A DNA stretch of 13,577 nucleotides from an uncultured Oribacterium sp. (GCA_902485915.1 CABTMH010000049.1:1-13577); one strand, 5' to 3'; positions 1 through 6,003 are shown, numbered from the stretch's first letter. A program made the numbers and translations. The notes: a model not told the origin generated them from the letters alone.

Positions 1-499
1 CAAAGTAGACCTTGTCGACGTGTCTTTTCGGTGCGAGCAGGTCGTGGGCGAGCGCGCCGTCGTCGGTGAGCAGCAGCAGGCCCTCGGTGTCCTTATCGAG
101 GCGGCCGACCGGGAAGAGATCCTTCCGAACGAGCTCGTCCTCTGTGCTTCGGGCAATGCTGCCATCGTCATGCCCACCCGCAGCGTGATGATCTGCCGCA
201 GAGGCATTGGCCGCGGATGCATCCGTCGATACAGCATCACGGATCAGGTCGACGACGGTGGTCTGCCGCCGGTCCTCGCTCGCGGACAGAACGCCCGCCG
301 GCTTGTGAAGCATATAGTACTGCTGCTCGGCATAGCGGATTTCCGCGCCGTCGAAGAAGATGCGGTCCTCGGCGGACACCTGCGCGCCCGGGTCCTTCTC
401 CACCACGCCGTTCACCGTCACGAGGGATTTCCGGATGGCCTTTTTCAAATCACTGCGGGAGCCGACGCCCATATCCGCTAAAAATTTATCTAATCGCAT
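1..499 (-). CDS. rsuA: RsuA-family 16S rRNA pseudouridine synthase, C-terminus cut by window edge
   Basis: Isomerises a specific uridine in ribosomal RNA to pseudouridine; RsuA acts on 16S U516, but related families act on 23S rRNA, so the exact target is inferred. The 166 visible residues begin MRLDKFLADMGVGSRSDLKK, a typical N-terminal S4 RNA-binding domain (about residues 1-50). The catalytic-domain motif HKPAG follows at 65-69 and GRLDKDTEGLLLLTDDG at 132-148, where D135 is the expected catalytic aspartate. KRHVDKVYF at the edge also fits the family. The ATG at 497-499 is preceded on the minus strand by AGAGGAA. An Ala/His/Asp-rich insert of about 30 residues (roughly 90-124) separates the HKPAG region from the catalytic motif, where family members usually have a short loop. 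It is transcribed divergently from the HTH-DUF3990 gene. The gene symbol is the family name; RluB/RluE-type members are possible alternatives. Confidence 0.9.
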   Translation of the reverse strand, partial: MRLDKFLADMGVGSRSDLKKAIRKSLVTVNGVVEKDPGAQVSAEDRIFFDGAEIRYAEQQYYMLHKPAGVLSASEDRRQTTVVDLIRDAVSTDASAANASAADHHAAGGHDDGSIARSTEDELVRKDLFPVGRLDKDTEGLLLLTDDGALAHDLLAPKRHVDKVYF

Positions 500-651
500 A
501 GGATTCCTCTTTCTCTACTTGTTTTCATAGTGTAGCATATCTCAGCGATTTCGCACTTGTCGATTTTTCAAAATCGATGGTTTCCAAAACAAGTCTCCCT
601 CTTATTGAACTTGTTTAAGTAATATGTTATAAGCAAGTTGAGGTGAAACAT
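500..651. promoter_or_regulatory. Divergent intergenic region with a cluster of ACTTGT boxes
   Basis: This gap between the divergent rsuA and HTH-DUF3990 genes holds several copies of one hexamer. ACTTGT occurs at 517-522, 555-560 and 609-614, its reverse complement ACAAGT at 589-594, and a near-match CAAGTT at 634-639. The last two form an imperfect palindrome, AACTTGTTTA (608-617) and TAAGCAAGTT (630-639), with one mismatch. A second inverted repeat, TCGATTTT (560-567) and AAAATCGA (570-577), lies in between. The palindrome overlaps the promoter of the HTH gene, so it is a plausible autoregulatory operator for that HTH protein. The repeats are seen directly; binding is inferred. Confidence 0.5.
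605..633 (+). promoter_or_regulatory. Sigma-A-type promoter of the HTH-DUF3990 gene
   Basis: A -35 box TTGAAC (605-610) and a -10 box TATAAG (628-633) are separated by exactly 17 bases. The expected transcript would start near 640, giving a very short leader with the ribosome binding site GAGGTG at 640-645. The -10 and the end of the -35 lie inside the imperfect palindrome 608-639, the usual position for repression by an HTH regulator. Confidence 0.6.
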
Positions 652-1506
652 ATGGACTATAATTTTTCCAGTGATTTGATGGCCATACGAGAAATACTCG
701 GACTTTCACAGAGCGAACTGGCCGAAATAATCGATGTAGAACAGGTGACGATTTCCCGAAGCGAGTTGGGGAAAACCACGCCCTCCGCGAAGCTTCTGGA
801 GAGTGTCTACGCCTATGCATTTCAGAAAAAAATCAGAATAAACAAGCTGAAGGAAATGCTCTGGCAGGATGAGCTGGCGACGCATCAGAAGCTGTTGTTT
901 CATGGTGCAAAAAGTGAAATCCACGGTGCCATCGATCTTACCCGCGGTCGAAAGAATAATGACTTCGGACAGGGTTTTTATGCAGGAGAAAGCTATGAAC
1001 AGGCTCTTTCCTTCATCTCTGGTTTCAACCAGTCATCCGTGTACTTTCTGAATTTTGATGTTTCAAATCTAAAATGCAGAAAATACGCTGTCGATCAGGA
1101 GTGGATGATGACGATTGCGTATTATCGCGGCTCACTGGATGCATACAGGGATCATCCGACGATTCAAAAACTGATAGAGAAGTCCAGAGCATGTGATTAT
1201 ATCATCGCGCCCATCGCAGACAACCGCATGTTTCAGATTATCAACGCCTTTATAAATGGTGAACTGACCGATGAGCAGTGTACGCATTGTCTCGCAGCGA
1301 CTAATCTGGGTATGCAGTATATCCTGACAAGCGAACATGCCGTGGCGAAGACTCGTCTGATCGAGCGCTGTTATATATCTGCAAATGAAAGAGAGTATTT
1401 CAAAAAGCTTCGGAGCGACGAAGCGAAACTGGGGGACGATAAAGTCAAGCTGGCACGGAAGCAGTATCGAGGGCAGGGGCTGTATATCGATGAAATTCTG
1501 GTTTGA
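652..1506 (+). CDS. Xre-type HTH fused to DUF3990 (ADP-ribosyltransferase-like) domain; putative toxin-like protein
   Basis: A 284-residue two-domain protein. Residues about 5-70 form an Xre/Cro helix-turn-helix (REILGLSQSELAEIIDVEQV, then SRSELGKTTPSAKLLE). Residues about 80-240 match the DUF3990 pattern: LLFHGA at 81-86, NDFGQGFYAG at 103-112, CDYIIAPIADNR at 181-192 and GMQYILTSEHA at 220-230. In an ART/PARP-like reading H84, Y110 and Q222 would be the H-Y-(E/Q) NAD-binding triad; this is inference. The ATG at 652 is preferred over the GTG at 643 because GAGGTG (640-645) lies six bases upstream of it. A small partner gene follows 67 bases later, suggesting an operon of the toxin-antitoxin or defence kind. 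The region is more AT-rich than its surroundings, consistent with transfer. The domain call is good; the activity is untested and the target unknown. Confidence 0.75.
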   Translation: MDYNFSSDLMAIREILGLSQSELAEIIDVEQVTISRSELGKTTPSAKLLESVYAYAFQKKIRINKLKEMLWQDELATHQKLLFHGAKSEIHGAIDLTRGRKNNDFGQGFYAGESYEQALSFISGFNQSSVYFLNFDVSNLKCRKYAVDQEWMMTIAYYRGSLDAYRDHPTIQKLIEKSRACDYIIAPIADNRMFQIINAFINGELTDEQCTHCLAATNLGMQYILTSEHAVAKTRLIERCYISANEREYFKKLRSDEAKLGDDKVKLARKQYRGQGLYIDEILV

Positions 1507-1542
1507 GCGGACAATGCTTCCTGCGTGCAGTAGTCACAAGCG

Positions 1543-1564
1543 CTTCCAGCAATGATTGCGGAAG
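1543..1564 (+). promoter_or_regulatory. Stem-loop covering the ribosome binding site of the partner gene
   Basis: CTTCC (1543-1547) and GCA (1549-1551) can pair with TGC (1557-1559) and GGAAG (1560-1564) around a five-base loop, with one bulged A. The right arm overlaps the start of the Shine-Dalgarno AAGGAGG (1562-1568), so folding would partly hide it. This could tune translation of the second gene, but the stem is short and could be chance. Confidence 0.3.
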
Positions 1565-1573
1565 GAGGTTAAA

Positions 1574-2062
1574 GTGAAAAAAGTCGACAATGATGGATAT
1601 ATTCTGTGTGTACTTCAGGCAAGCGTGTTTGAGAATTCGGTAGAAAAAATCAACTCCAGCTCGCCGATATTTATACGCCGTTTTATGAACAGCAAAGTCG
1701 CAAAGCAACTCGATAATACTTCGATTCTGGAGACGAATGTTCAGCCGAATGATATTCTGGATCTGCTGAACGAAGAATATGGAGTCTCAAGCTATGGCTC
1801 CGTGAAGTACACGCGGAACGAAATGTACTGGATCGGCTATGTTTATCGGTATTTTGCGCTCGCGTATGACTTCAGTTCATCGCAGATTTACAGAATCGTG
1901 AAGCCACAGGAATTACGAAACGTCTTCTTACCCTATCATACGATGGATCCGGCCCAGGCCATAGAAAGAATCCTCGAAGCGAAGGGACTGTCCTTCGAGC
2001 AGGATGAAGCACAGGAACTCCATCGACAGTATGAAATCTATAAAAGGATACGACAGGCATAA
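1574..2062 (+). CDS. Small partner protein of the HTH-DUF3990 gene; possible antitoxin or immunity protein
   Basis: A 162-residue soluble protein with no signal peptide or membrane segment. I cannot assign it to a named family with confidence. Recognisable stretches are FIRRFMNSKVAKQLDN (33-48), YTRNEMYWIGYVYRYFALAY (79-98) and the aromatic block FLPYHTMDPAQAIERILEA (118-136). It looks like a compact mostly helical protein. The start chosen is GTG at 1574, five bases after a full AAGGAGG at 1562-1568; an in-frame TTG at 1556 lacks a site in front. It lies 67 bases downstream of the HTH-DUF3990 gene on the same strand, with no clear terminator or promoter between, so the two probably form an operon. 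By position it would be the neutralising partner if the first gene is a toxin. That role is inference from arrangement only. Confidence 0.65.
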   Translation: MKKVDNDGYILCVLQASVFENSVEKINSSSPIFIRRFMNSKVAKQLDNTSILETNVQPNDILDLLNEEYGVSSYGSVKYTRNEMYWIGYVYRYFALAYDFSSSQIYRIVKPQELRNVFLPYHTMDPAQAIERILEAKGLSFEQDEAQELHRQYEIYKRIRQA

Positions 2063-2073
2063 TGAAGAATTGC

Positions 2074-2121
2074 GTTACCGTTCAGCTCGATGTCCCGGAG
2101 AGAACCGTACTGAACGGTAAC
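2074..2121 (+). terminator. Perfect 12-bp inverted repeat downstream of the two-gene module
   Basis: GTTACCGTTCAG (2074-2085) and CTGAACGGTAAC (2110-2121) are exact reverse complements around a 24-base spacer, starting 12 bases after the partner gene stops. The position suits a transcription terminator, but no run of T follows either arm, so a factor-independent terminator is not typical. It could instead be an mRNA 3'-end stabilising stem or a protein-binding site. Confidence 0.4.
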
Positions 2122-2124
2122 ACG

Positions 2125-2172
2125 TCAAAATGCAAACTGCAAATTCTGATATCACCATCAAAATGCAAATTG
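2125..2172 (+). repeat. Pair of TCAAAATGCAAA direct repeats upstream of the tRNA promoter
   Basis: TCAAAATGCAAACTG (2125-2139) recurs as TCAAAATGCAAATTG (2158-2172) with one difference, 33 bases apart (about three helical turns). The second copy ends just before the -35 box of the tRNA promoter. Function unknown; possibly an upstream activating element or chance AT-rich repetition. Confidence 0.4.
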
Positions 2173-2175
2173 TGA

Positions 2176-2204
2176 TTGAAAAATCCCTTCATCCAGCGTA
2201 GAAT
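2176..2204 (+). promoter_or_regulatory. Promoter of tRNA-Gly
   Basis: TTGAAA (2176-2181) and TAGAAT (2199-2204) are separated by exactly 17 bases. The predicted start falls about five bases before the mature tRNA, as expected for a single-gene tRNA transcript. Confidence 0.75.
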
Positions 2205-2215
2205 ATAAGCATTAT

Positions 2216-2286
2216 GCGGCTGTAGTACATCGGTAGTACGCTGGCTTCCCAAGCCAGATAGGCGGGTTCGACTCCCGTCAGCCGCT
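2216..2286 (+). tRNA. tRNA-Gly (anticodon CCC)
   Basis: A full 71-base cloverleaf. The acceptor stem GCGGCTG (2216-2222) pairs with CAGCCGC (2279-2285), followed by discriminator T. The D arm is GTAC-ATCGGTA-GTAC, the anticodon arm CTGGC-TTCCCAA-GCCAG with anticodon CCC, the variable loop four bases, and the T arm GCGGG-TTCGACT-CCCGT with one wobble pair. CCA is not encoded; a run of six T (2286-2291) follows immediately and may end transcription. The tRNA lies between the two AT-richer accessory regions, but no second copy of its 3' end was seen in the window. Confidence 0.95.
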
Positions 2287-2348
2287 TTTTTAGTGCCCGG
2301 AAACGGATTATGATGGGCCAGCATAGTATGGAATTGGCTGAGTAGAAC

Positions 2349-2406
2349 TAAAAAAGACGGTTGCCTGACCGGATTATCCAATCTGGTTAAGCAACCGCCT
2401 CTTTTG
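2349..2406 (-). terminator. Strong hairpin terminator of the polysaccharide deacetylase gene, possibly bidirectional
   Basis: CGGTTGC (2358-2364) pairs with GCAACCG (2391-2397), with an inner stem ACCGGATT/AATCTGGT (one G-T pair) around the loop ATCC. Read on the minus strand the hairpin is followed by CTTTTTTAG, a good U-tract, and it lies just beyond the stop codon at 2417. On the plus strand it is followed by CTCTTTTGATTT, so it may also stop read-through from the tRNA side. Confidence 0.8.
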
Positions 2407-2416
2407 ATTTCCAGTT

Positions 2417-3841
2417 TTATGTTTCCGCGACAGGACTTTCTGCAGCACTGCTCTCAGCTACAGGTGCCGAGGTCGCGACTGGTGCCGATTCCGTAACCGG
2501 TGCGGCTTCGGTCGGCTGTGGTCGGAAGGCGCTGTACTGCTTGCCGTTTCCGCCGGCGACCTCGGCCTGACGGAACCGGATGAGCTCCGACACCGTCACC
2601 ATCTGATAGCCCTGCTGATTCAGCCATGGAATCACCGTGTCACAGGCCTGCGCGGTGGCGTCATACAGCTCATGCATGAGGATGATGTCTCCATCCTTGA
2701 TGTTTCCCTGGATGGCGTCGATCGTGGACTGTGCGTTTTTCGTCTTCCAGTCGAGCGTATCGATCGACCAGAAGATCATCGGCATCGTAAGGGTGTTCTT
2801 CACATCCTCGGAAGAGATGCCGCCCGGAAGGCGGGCAAGTGTCGGCGTAACACCGGTCAGTTCCTGGACCTTCTGATTCGTTTTATCAAATTCACTGCGG
2901 ATATAGTCGACGCCCTTCTTCGACAGCTTCTCATCGTGATCCCAGCTGTGGTTTCCGACCTCATGACCATCCGCCACCATCCGCTTCACTTCATCCGAAT
3001 CCTGATCGATGCGTTCACCGACGATGAAGAAGGTGCCGCGGCCGTTGTTCGCTTCGAGTACATCCATCAGATGGTTTCCGACGGACGACTTCGGACCGTC
3101 ATCCCAGGTGAGTGCCACCATCGGCTTCGTGATGTCGATGTAACGACCGTTCGAGAGGACATGTGTCGGATCTGAGAGATCGATTTCGCTCGATGCCTCA
3201 CCTGGAGCTCCTGCTCCCACCAGATTTTCGCTGATGGTTTCTCCATTTGCGAGATTTGTGCTGATACCATCGCCGAGCGTGCTCGTAACCGCTGCTTCAT
3301 CGATGCCCGGTGTGTCGGCCGTCACTGCGCCGGTACTTTCTGTCACATCGATGCTCGAGTGACCCCGCTGGATATCGATATCCTGCATGGCATTGACGGC
3401 ATTCTGACGACTGGTATCGATGTAATGCGCGATATAGGAAAGTCCCTTGAAGCCCAGGAAGCAGATAAGAAGCAGTGTGATCAACACGAAGGCTCTCGCC
3501 TGGTATGCACGTTTCCGTGCCGCCTTCCGTCGACGCGCCAACGCCCGCTGCCTGCGGTAGTACTCCTTCTCAGCTTCCGTCAGCACACGACGGCGACCGC
3601 GCGCACTGCTCACCGAACCGCTTCGGGTCTTCGTAGCGTGCTGAGAAGATGTACTGCTTCGGCTCTGCGCTGAACGCGAAGCGGTCGCAGTTCGTCCGCT
3701 TCCCCGATGCCCGTCACTGGCACCGCTTCTGCCAGATGAGCGACGTGTACCGGAAATATAGGCATCAGAAGAAGACCGCCGTCCATTCGAACTGCGACCA
3801 CTCTGATTTCGATTCGGATTTCGATTCATCTCCCTCGCCAT
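2417..3841 (-). CDS. Membrane-anchored polysaccharide deacetylase (NodB homology domain)
   Basis: Removes acetyl groups from an N-acetylated surface glycan such as peptidoglycan; the exact substrate is inferred from the family (carbohydrate esterase family 4). The protein has 474 residues. A Ser/Arg/Gly-rich, very basic cytoplasmic N-terminus (1-110) comes first, then one membrane segment (about 117-135) and an extracellular linker. The NodB domain spans about 236-425. Its motifs are present: TWDDGP (245-250, catalytic and metal aspartates 247/248), HSWDH (298-302, metal histidines), RLPGG (337-341), DTLDW (361-365) and ILMHE with H390. The C-terminal 30 residues are a Pro/Ala/Val/Glu repeat (APVTES, APVATS, APVAES). 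ATG 3841 is chosen because CAGGTG lies nine bases upstream; a GTG four codons earlier (3853), with AGGGAG close by, is a real alternative. A terminator follows. Confidence 0.9.
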   Translation of the reverse strand: MAREMNRNPNRNQSGRSSNGRRSSSDAYISGTRRSSGRSGASDGHRGSGRTATASRSAQSRSSTSSQHATKTRSGSVSSARGRRRVLTEAEKEYYRRQRALARRRKAARKRAYQARAFVLITLLLICFLGFKGLSYIAHYIDTSRQNAVNAMQDIDIQRGHSSIDVTESTGAVTADTPGIDEAAVTSTLGDGISTNLANGETISENLVGAGAPGEASSEIDLSDPTHVLSNGRYIDITKPMVALTWDDGPKSSVGNHLMDVLEANNGRGTFFIVGERIDQDSDEVKRMVADGHEVGNHSWDHDEKLSKKGVDYIRSEFDKTNQKVQELTGVTPTLARLPGGISSEDVKNTLTMPMIFWSIDTLDWKTKNAQSTIDAIQGNIKDGDIILMHELYDATAQACDTVIPWLNQQGYQMVTVSELIRFRQAEVAGGNGKQYSAFRPQPTEAAPVTESAPVATSAPVAESSAAESPVAET

Positions 3842-3889
3842 GCGACAGTACACCTGCTCCCTGCACGAAAATCTTCACTTGATGCATTT

Positions 3890-3898
3890 ATTTTATCA
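3890..3898 (-). promoter_or_regulatory. Extended -10 promoter for the polysaccharide deacetylase gene
   Basis: In the 77-base gap upstream of the gene the minus strand reads TGATAAAAT, a near-perfect extended -10 element (TGnTATAAT with one mismatch). No good -35 box is seen 17 bases upstream (TATTTA), which extended -10 promoters can tolerate. It would allow expression independent of the ATPase gene upstream. Confidence 0.45.
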
Positions 3899-3918
3899 CA
3901 GAATATCCCGTATAAATA

Positions 3919-4956
3919 TTAAAATGCCCCGTATACCTCGACAAATTCCTTAAATCTCGGCAGTGCAAAGGAAATCTTTCCATACTGACTGACATCGATG
4001 ATGCCGTGATCCTTTAAGCGTCTGCGGTACTGGTTGAATTTATTGCCATCCATCTCTGCCTGCAGGGCAATGTCTTTCGTTTTTCCACCTTCATTTCCCG
4101 CGATACTCATGACCACCTTTCGATCCATATCAGACAGATCCATCCAGAGCCGATGATAGGATGCGTCTGCCAGCTGCGCATCGAACTTGTCCAGCAGACT
4201 TCGCGTCGGAAAATCCCCCGGTTCATTCCAGTATAGATATCCCAGCACCTGAAATGCATACGAATATCCCTTCGTCATCGATGCCATAGCGCCCGCCTGC
4301 TTATCCGAAATATCAAATATTCTCTGATAGGTCTGCGCCATCGCCACGATATTCAGCGGTTCCATCGTGATCTTCGGTGTTCGGTACAGGAACGTTAAAT
4401 TCGGAACGTTTTTCAGCTTTTCAATCTCCTCAAACAAGCCGGTGCCGATAAAATAAATCGGCCGATTATTCGTGATAAACATCTGAAGCGCACTGGAAAA
4501 TTTCCGCATCTGCGGTGTATCTGTGATCTCATCGATGGCCACCAGAATACTCAGCTTTTTCTTTTCAAACAGCTCAAGCAGCCCATCAATTTCGGCATTT
4601 ACACTCTGCTCAGTACTCTTCATACTGATATTGAGATGGGAAGTTCCAAACGTGATGGTAGATTCTTTCCCCTTCCCACCGGCAGTTTTCAAAGTTCTCA
4701 GAAGCGTGTCCAGGATATCATCCAGCGGGCTGATTTTAATCACCATCCAGTGATCCAGCTCCTTGATACGCTCACAAATCGCCGTCATGGTTACTGTTTT
4801 TCCGCTTCCACGCACACCGGTGATCATATAGTTCTGAATCGTTACCGGTTCACAGGTAAAAGTTTCAACCACCTGATCGATAACACTGCTTCGCACGATA
4901 TATTCCGGTGGGATACGTCCAAACGATAGACTGAACGGATTCTTACCTCGACTCAT
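3919..4956 (-). CDS. AAA+ ATPase, ORC/Cdc6-like stand-alone type with C-terminal winged helix
   Basis: A 345-residue ATP-binding protein of the prokaryotic AAA_16/ORC-like (archaeal-ATPase) superfamily. It starts MSRGKNPFSLSFGRIPPEYI, a pattern common to Clostridia members. Walker A is GVRGSGKT (47-54), Walker B LVAIDE (138-143), and a sensor-1-like strand YFIGTG lies at 168-173. The C-terminal part (about 275-340; DMDRKVVMSIA, then FNQYRRRLKDHGIIDVSQYG) looks like a winged-helix DNA-binding domain. The ATG at 4956 is preceded by AGGGGG at six bases. No partner gene is adjacent; the deacetylase downstream has its own promoter. The gene is AT-richer than most of the window, and directly upstream lies the phased repeat array 5021-5137, a candidate binding site. 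Known family roles range from replication initiation to regulation and mobile-element functions; the role here is unknown. Confidence 0.8.
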   Translation of the reverse strand: MSRGKNPFSLSFGRIPPEYIVRSSVIDQVVETFTCEPVTIQNYMITGVRGSGKTVTMTAICERIKELDHWMVIKISPLDDILDTLLRTLKTAGGKGKESTITFGTSHLNISMKSTEQSVNAEIDGLLELFEKKKLSILVAIDEITDTPQMRKFSSALQMFITNNRPIYFIGTGLFEEIEKLKNVPNLTFLYRTPKITMEPLNIVAMAQTYQRIFDISDKQAGAMASMTKGYSYAFQVLGYLYWNEPGDFPTRSLLDKFDAQLADASYHRLWMDLSDMDRKVVMSIAGNEGGKTKDIALQAEMDGNKFNQYRRRLKDHGIIDVSQYGKISFALPRFKEFVEVYGAF

Positions 4957-5020
4957 CCTTATCCCCCTTTCGTTTCCTCACAGCCGACATTCCGATTTGA
5001 TATCTGCAGTTTCAAACTTA
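4957..5020 (-). other. Leader between ATPase gene and the repeat array
   Basis: Holds the ribosome binding site AGGGGG of the ATPase gene. On the minus strand TTGAAA (5012-5017 on plus as TTTCAA-like sequence) could be a -35 box, but no convincing -10 was found at the right distance. The ATPase promoter is therefore not identified with confidence and may lie inside the array. Confidence 0.3.
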
Positions 5021-5137
5021 TTTTACATCTTTTTACAAGCTTTTACATCTCATACTTTGTTTTACAGGCTTTTACATCCTTTTACATCTTCAAATCTATT
5101 TTATATCTTTTTACATCTTTTTACAAGTTTTCATATT
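5021..5137 (-). repeat. Phased array of nine 10-bp repeats in three 39-bp units (iteron-like)
   Basis: Plus-strand decamers matching TTTTACATCT begin at 5021, 5031, 5041; 5060, 5070, 5080; and 5099, 5109, 5119. Four are exact (5021, 5041, 5080, 5109); the others are TTTTACAAGC, TTTTACAGGC, TTTTACATCC, TTTTATATCT and TTTTACAAGT. After each set of three comes a 9-base spacer (CATACTTTG, TCAAATCTA, TTTCATATT), and a like spacer TCAAACTTA precedes the first. The array is thus 10+10+10+9 repeated three times, with no irregularity. On the ATPase coding strand the unit reads AGATGTAAAA. All sites fall on the same face of the helix and lie 65-181 bases upstream of the ATPase start. This is the form of a cooperative protein-binding array (operator or replication iterons); which protein binds is inferred. 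Confidence 0.9.
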
Positions 5138-5169
5138 ATTTAAGGCCCAACAGTAACCATAATCAAGAG

Positions 5170-5215
5170 AACCCGACACCGTCGATGCTTCATCCTGCAT
5201 CCACTGCGTCGGGTT
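5170..5215 (-). terminator. Hairpin terminator after the flavin reductase gene
   Basis: AACCCGAC (5170-5177) pairs with GTCGGGTT (5208-5215), with an inner GATGC/GCATC stem. It lies five bases beyond the stop codon of the minus-strand gene. The minus-strand sequence after it (CTCTTGATT) is only moderately T-rich; the plus-strand side (CATTTTATTT) is richer. Confidence 0.6.
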
Positions 5216-5219
5216 CATT

Positions 5220-5966
5220 TTATTTCAGGTCGTTCTTTCTTTTGGCTTTTCTGTTTTTCGTCTGCACTGAGTTTCCATCCTTCGTAAAATTCCGTGCATT
5301 CGTAGATTTCACAGCTGGCTTCGACTTTTCAGATTGCGCCGATGCTGTTTTTTCGGTCTTTTCTGCCTTTGCTGTTTTCGCGTTTTTCATCGTTTTCGCC
5401 GCTTTCTTCCGAACGGAGTAGCCGAAGCTGCCGAGCTTCTCGCCGAGGGACATGTAGTCCCCATGGCTGTAGGCGACGAGCCCCACCTGATCCATATGGA
5501 AGGCTCCCTTCTCATCGATATAGCGCTCGTCGACATCGACGGCGACGACCTCTGCGAGGAACATGTCATGCGTGCCGAGCGGGAGCACCTGCGTCACCTT
5601 ACACTCGATGGAGACCGGTGCCTCCTCGATGGTCGGCGCAGCGACGACACTCGCCTGTCCTTCATGCAGATTCATCTCTTTCCACTTATCAACCTGATCG
5701 AGGCTGCGGACGCCGCAGTAGTCAAGCGCACGCACGAGCTCCTCATTCGGAAGGTTGATGACGAACTCGCCGCTCTCCACCAGCATCGGATAGCTCGCGC
5801 GATGCTTGCGAACAGAAATATAGGCCATCGGCGGATCGGAGCAGATCGTGCCGGTCCACGCAACCGTGATGATGTTCGATTTTCCGGACTTGTCTCGGAG
5901 ACTCACCATCACCGCCGGTACCGGATATATGAAATTACCTGGTTTCTGAAATGTGATTTTGCTCAT
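5220..5966 (-). CDS. Flavin reductase family protein (FMN-binding split barrel) with long basic tail
   Basis: Binds FMN through a split-barrel fold and probably acts as a cytoplasmic flavin-dependent reductase; the electron partner is unknown. The protein has 248 residues. The domain fills about 1-170: KPGNFIYPVPAVMVS near the start, the core ITVAWTGTICSDPPMAYISV (33-52), RASYPML and FVINLP in the middle, and GTHDMFLAEVVAV (131-143). Family members are usually about 190 residues. Here a Lys/Ala/Thr-rich tail of about 60 residues (from KKAAKTMKNAKTAKAEKTEK to KNRKAKRKNDLK) is added, and looks disordered and nucleic-acid- or surface-binding in character. ATG 5966 is chosen because AGGAG lies four bases upstream and the family motif starts right after it; an upstream in-frame GTG at 6011 overlaps the mini-gene and lacks a site. 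It probably shares a transcript with the small gene 37 bases upstream. Confidence 0.85.
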   Translation of the reverse strand: MSKITFQKPGNFIYPVPAVMVSLRDKSGKSNIITVAWTGTICSDPPMAYISVRKHRASYPMLVESGEFVINLPNEELVRALDYCGVRSLDQVDKWKEMNLHEGQASVVAAPTIEEAPVSIECKVTQVLPLGTHDMFLAEVVAVDVDERYIDEKGAFHMDQVGLVAYSHGDYMSLGEKLGSFGYSVRKKAAKTMKNAKTAKAEKTEKTASAQSEKSKPAVKSTNARNFTKDGNSVQTKNRKAKRKNDLK

Positions 5967-6003
5967 AAAACTCCTGCTGATGATCTGTTGACCTATTTTT
6001 TCA

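Noticed and set aside
20..481. A 153-codon plus-strand frame at the left edge
   Set aside because: The minus strand reads through the same region as an RsuA protein with intact S4 and GRLDKDTEG motifs.
2216..2286. tRNA-Gly as an attachment site for an integrated island
   Set aside because: No integrase gene and no second copy of the tRNA 3' end were found in the window.
5021..5137. CRISPR array
   Set aside because: Units are 10 bp with no 25-40-base repeats and no variable spacers of equal length; no cas genes nearby. The pattern is of protein-binding iterons.
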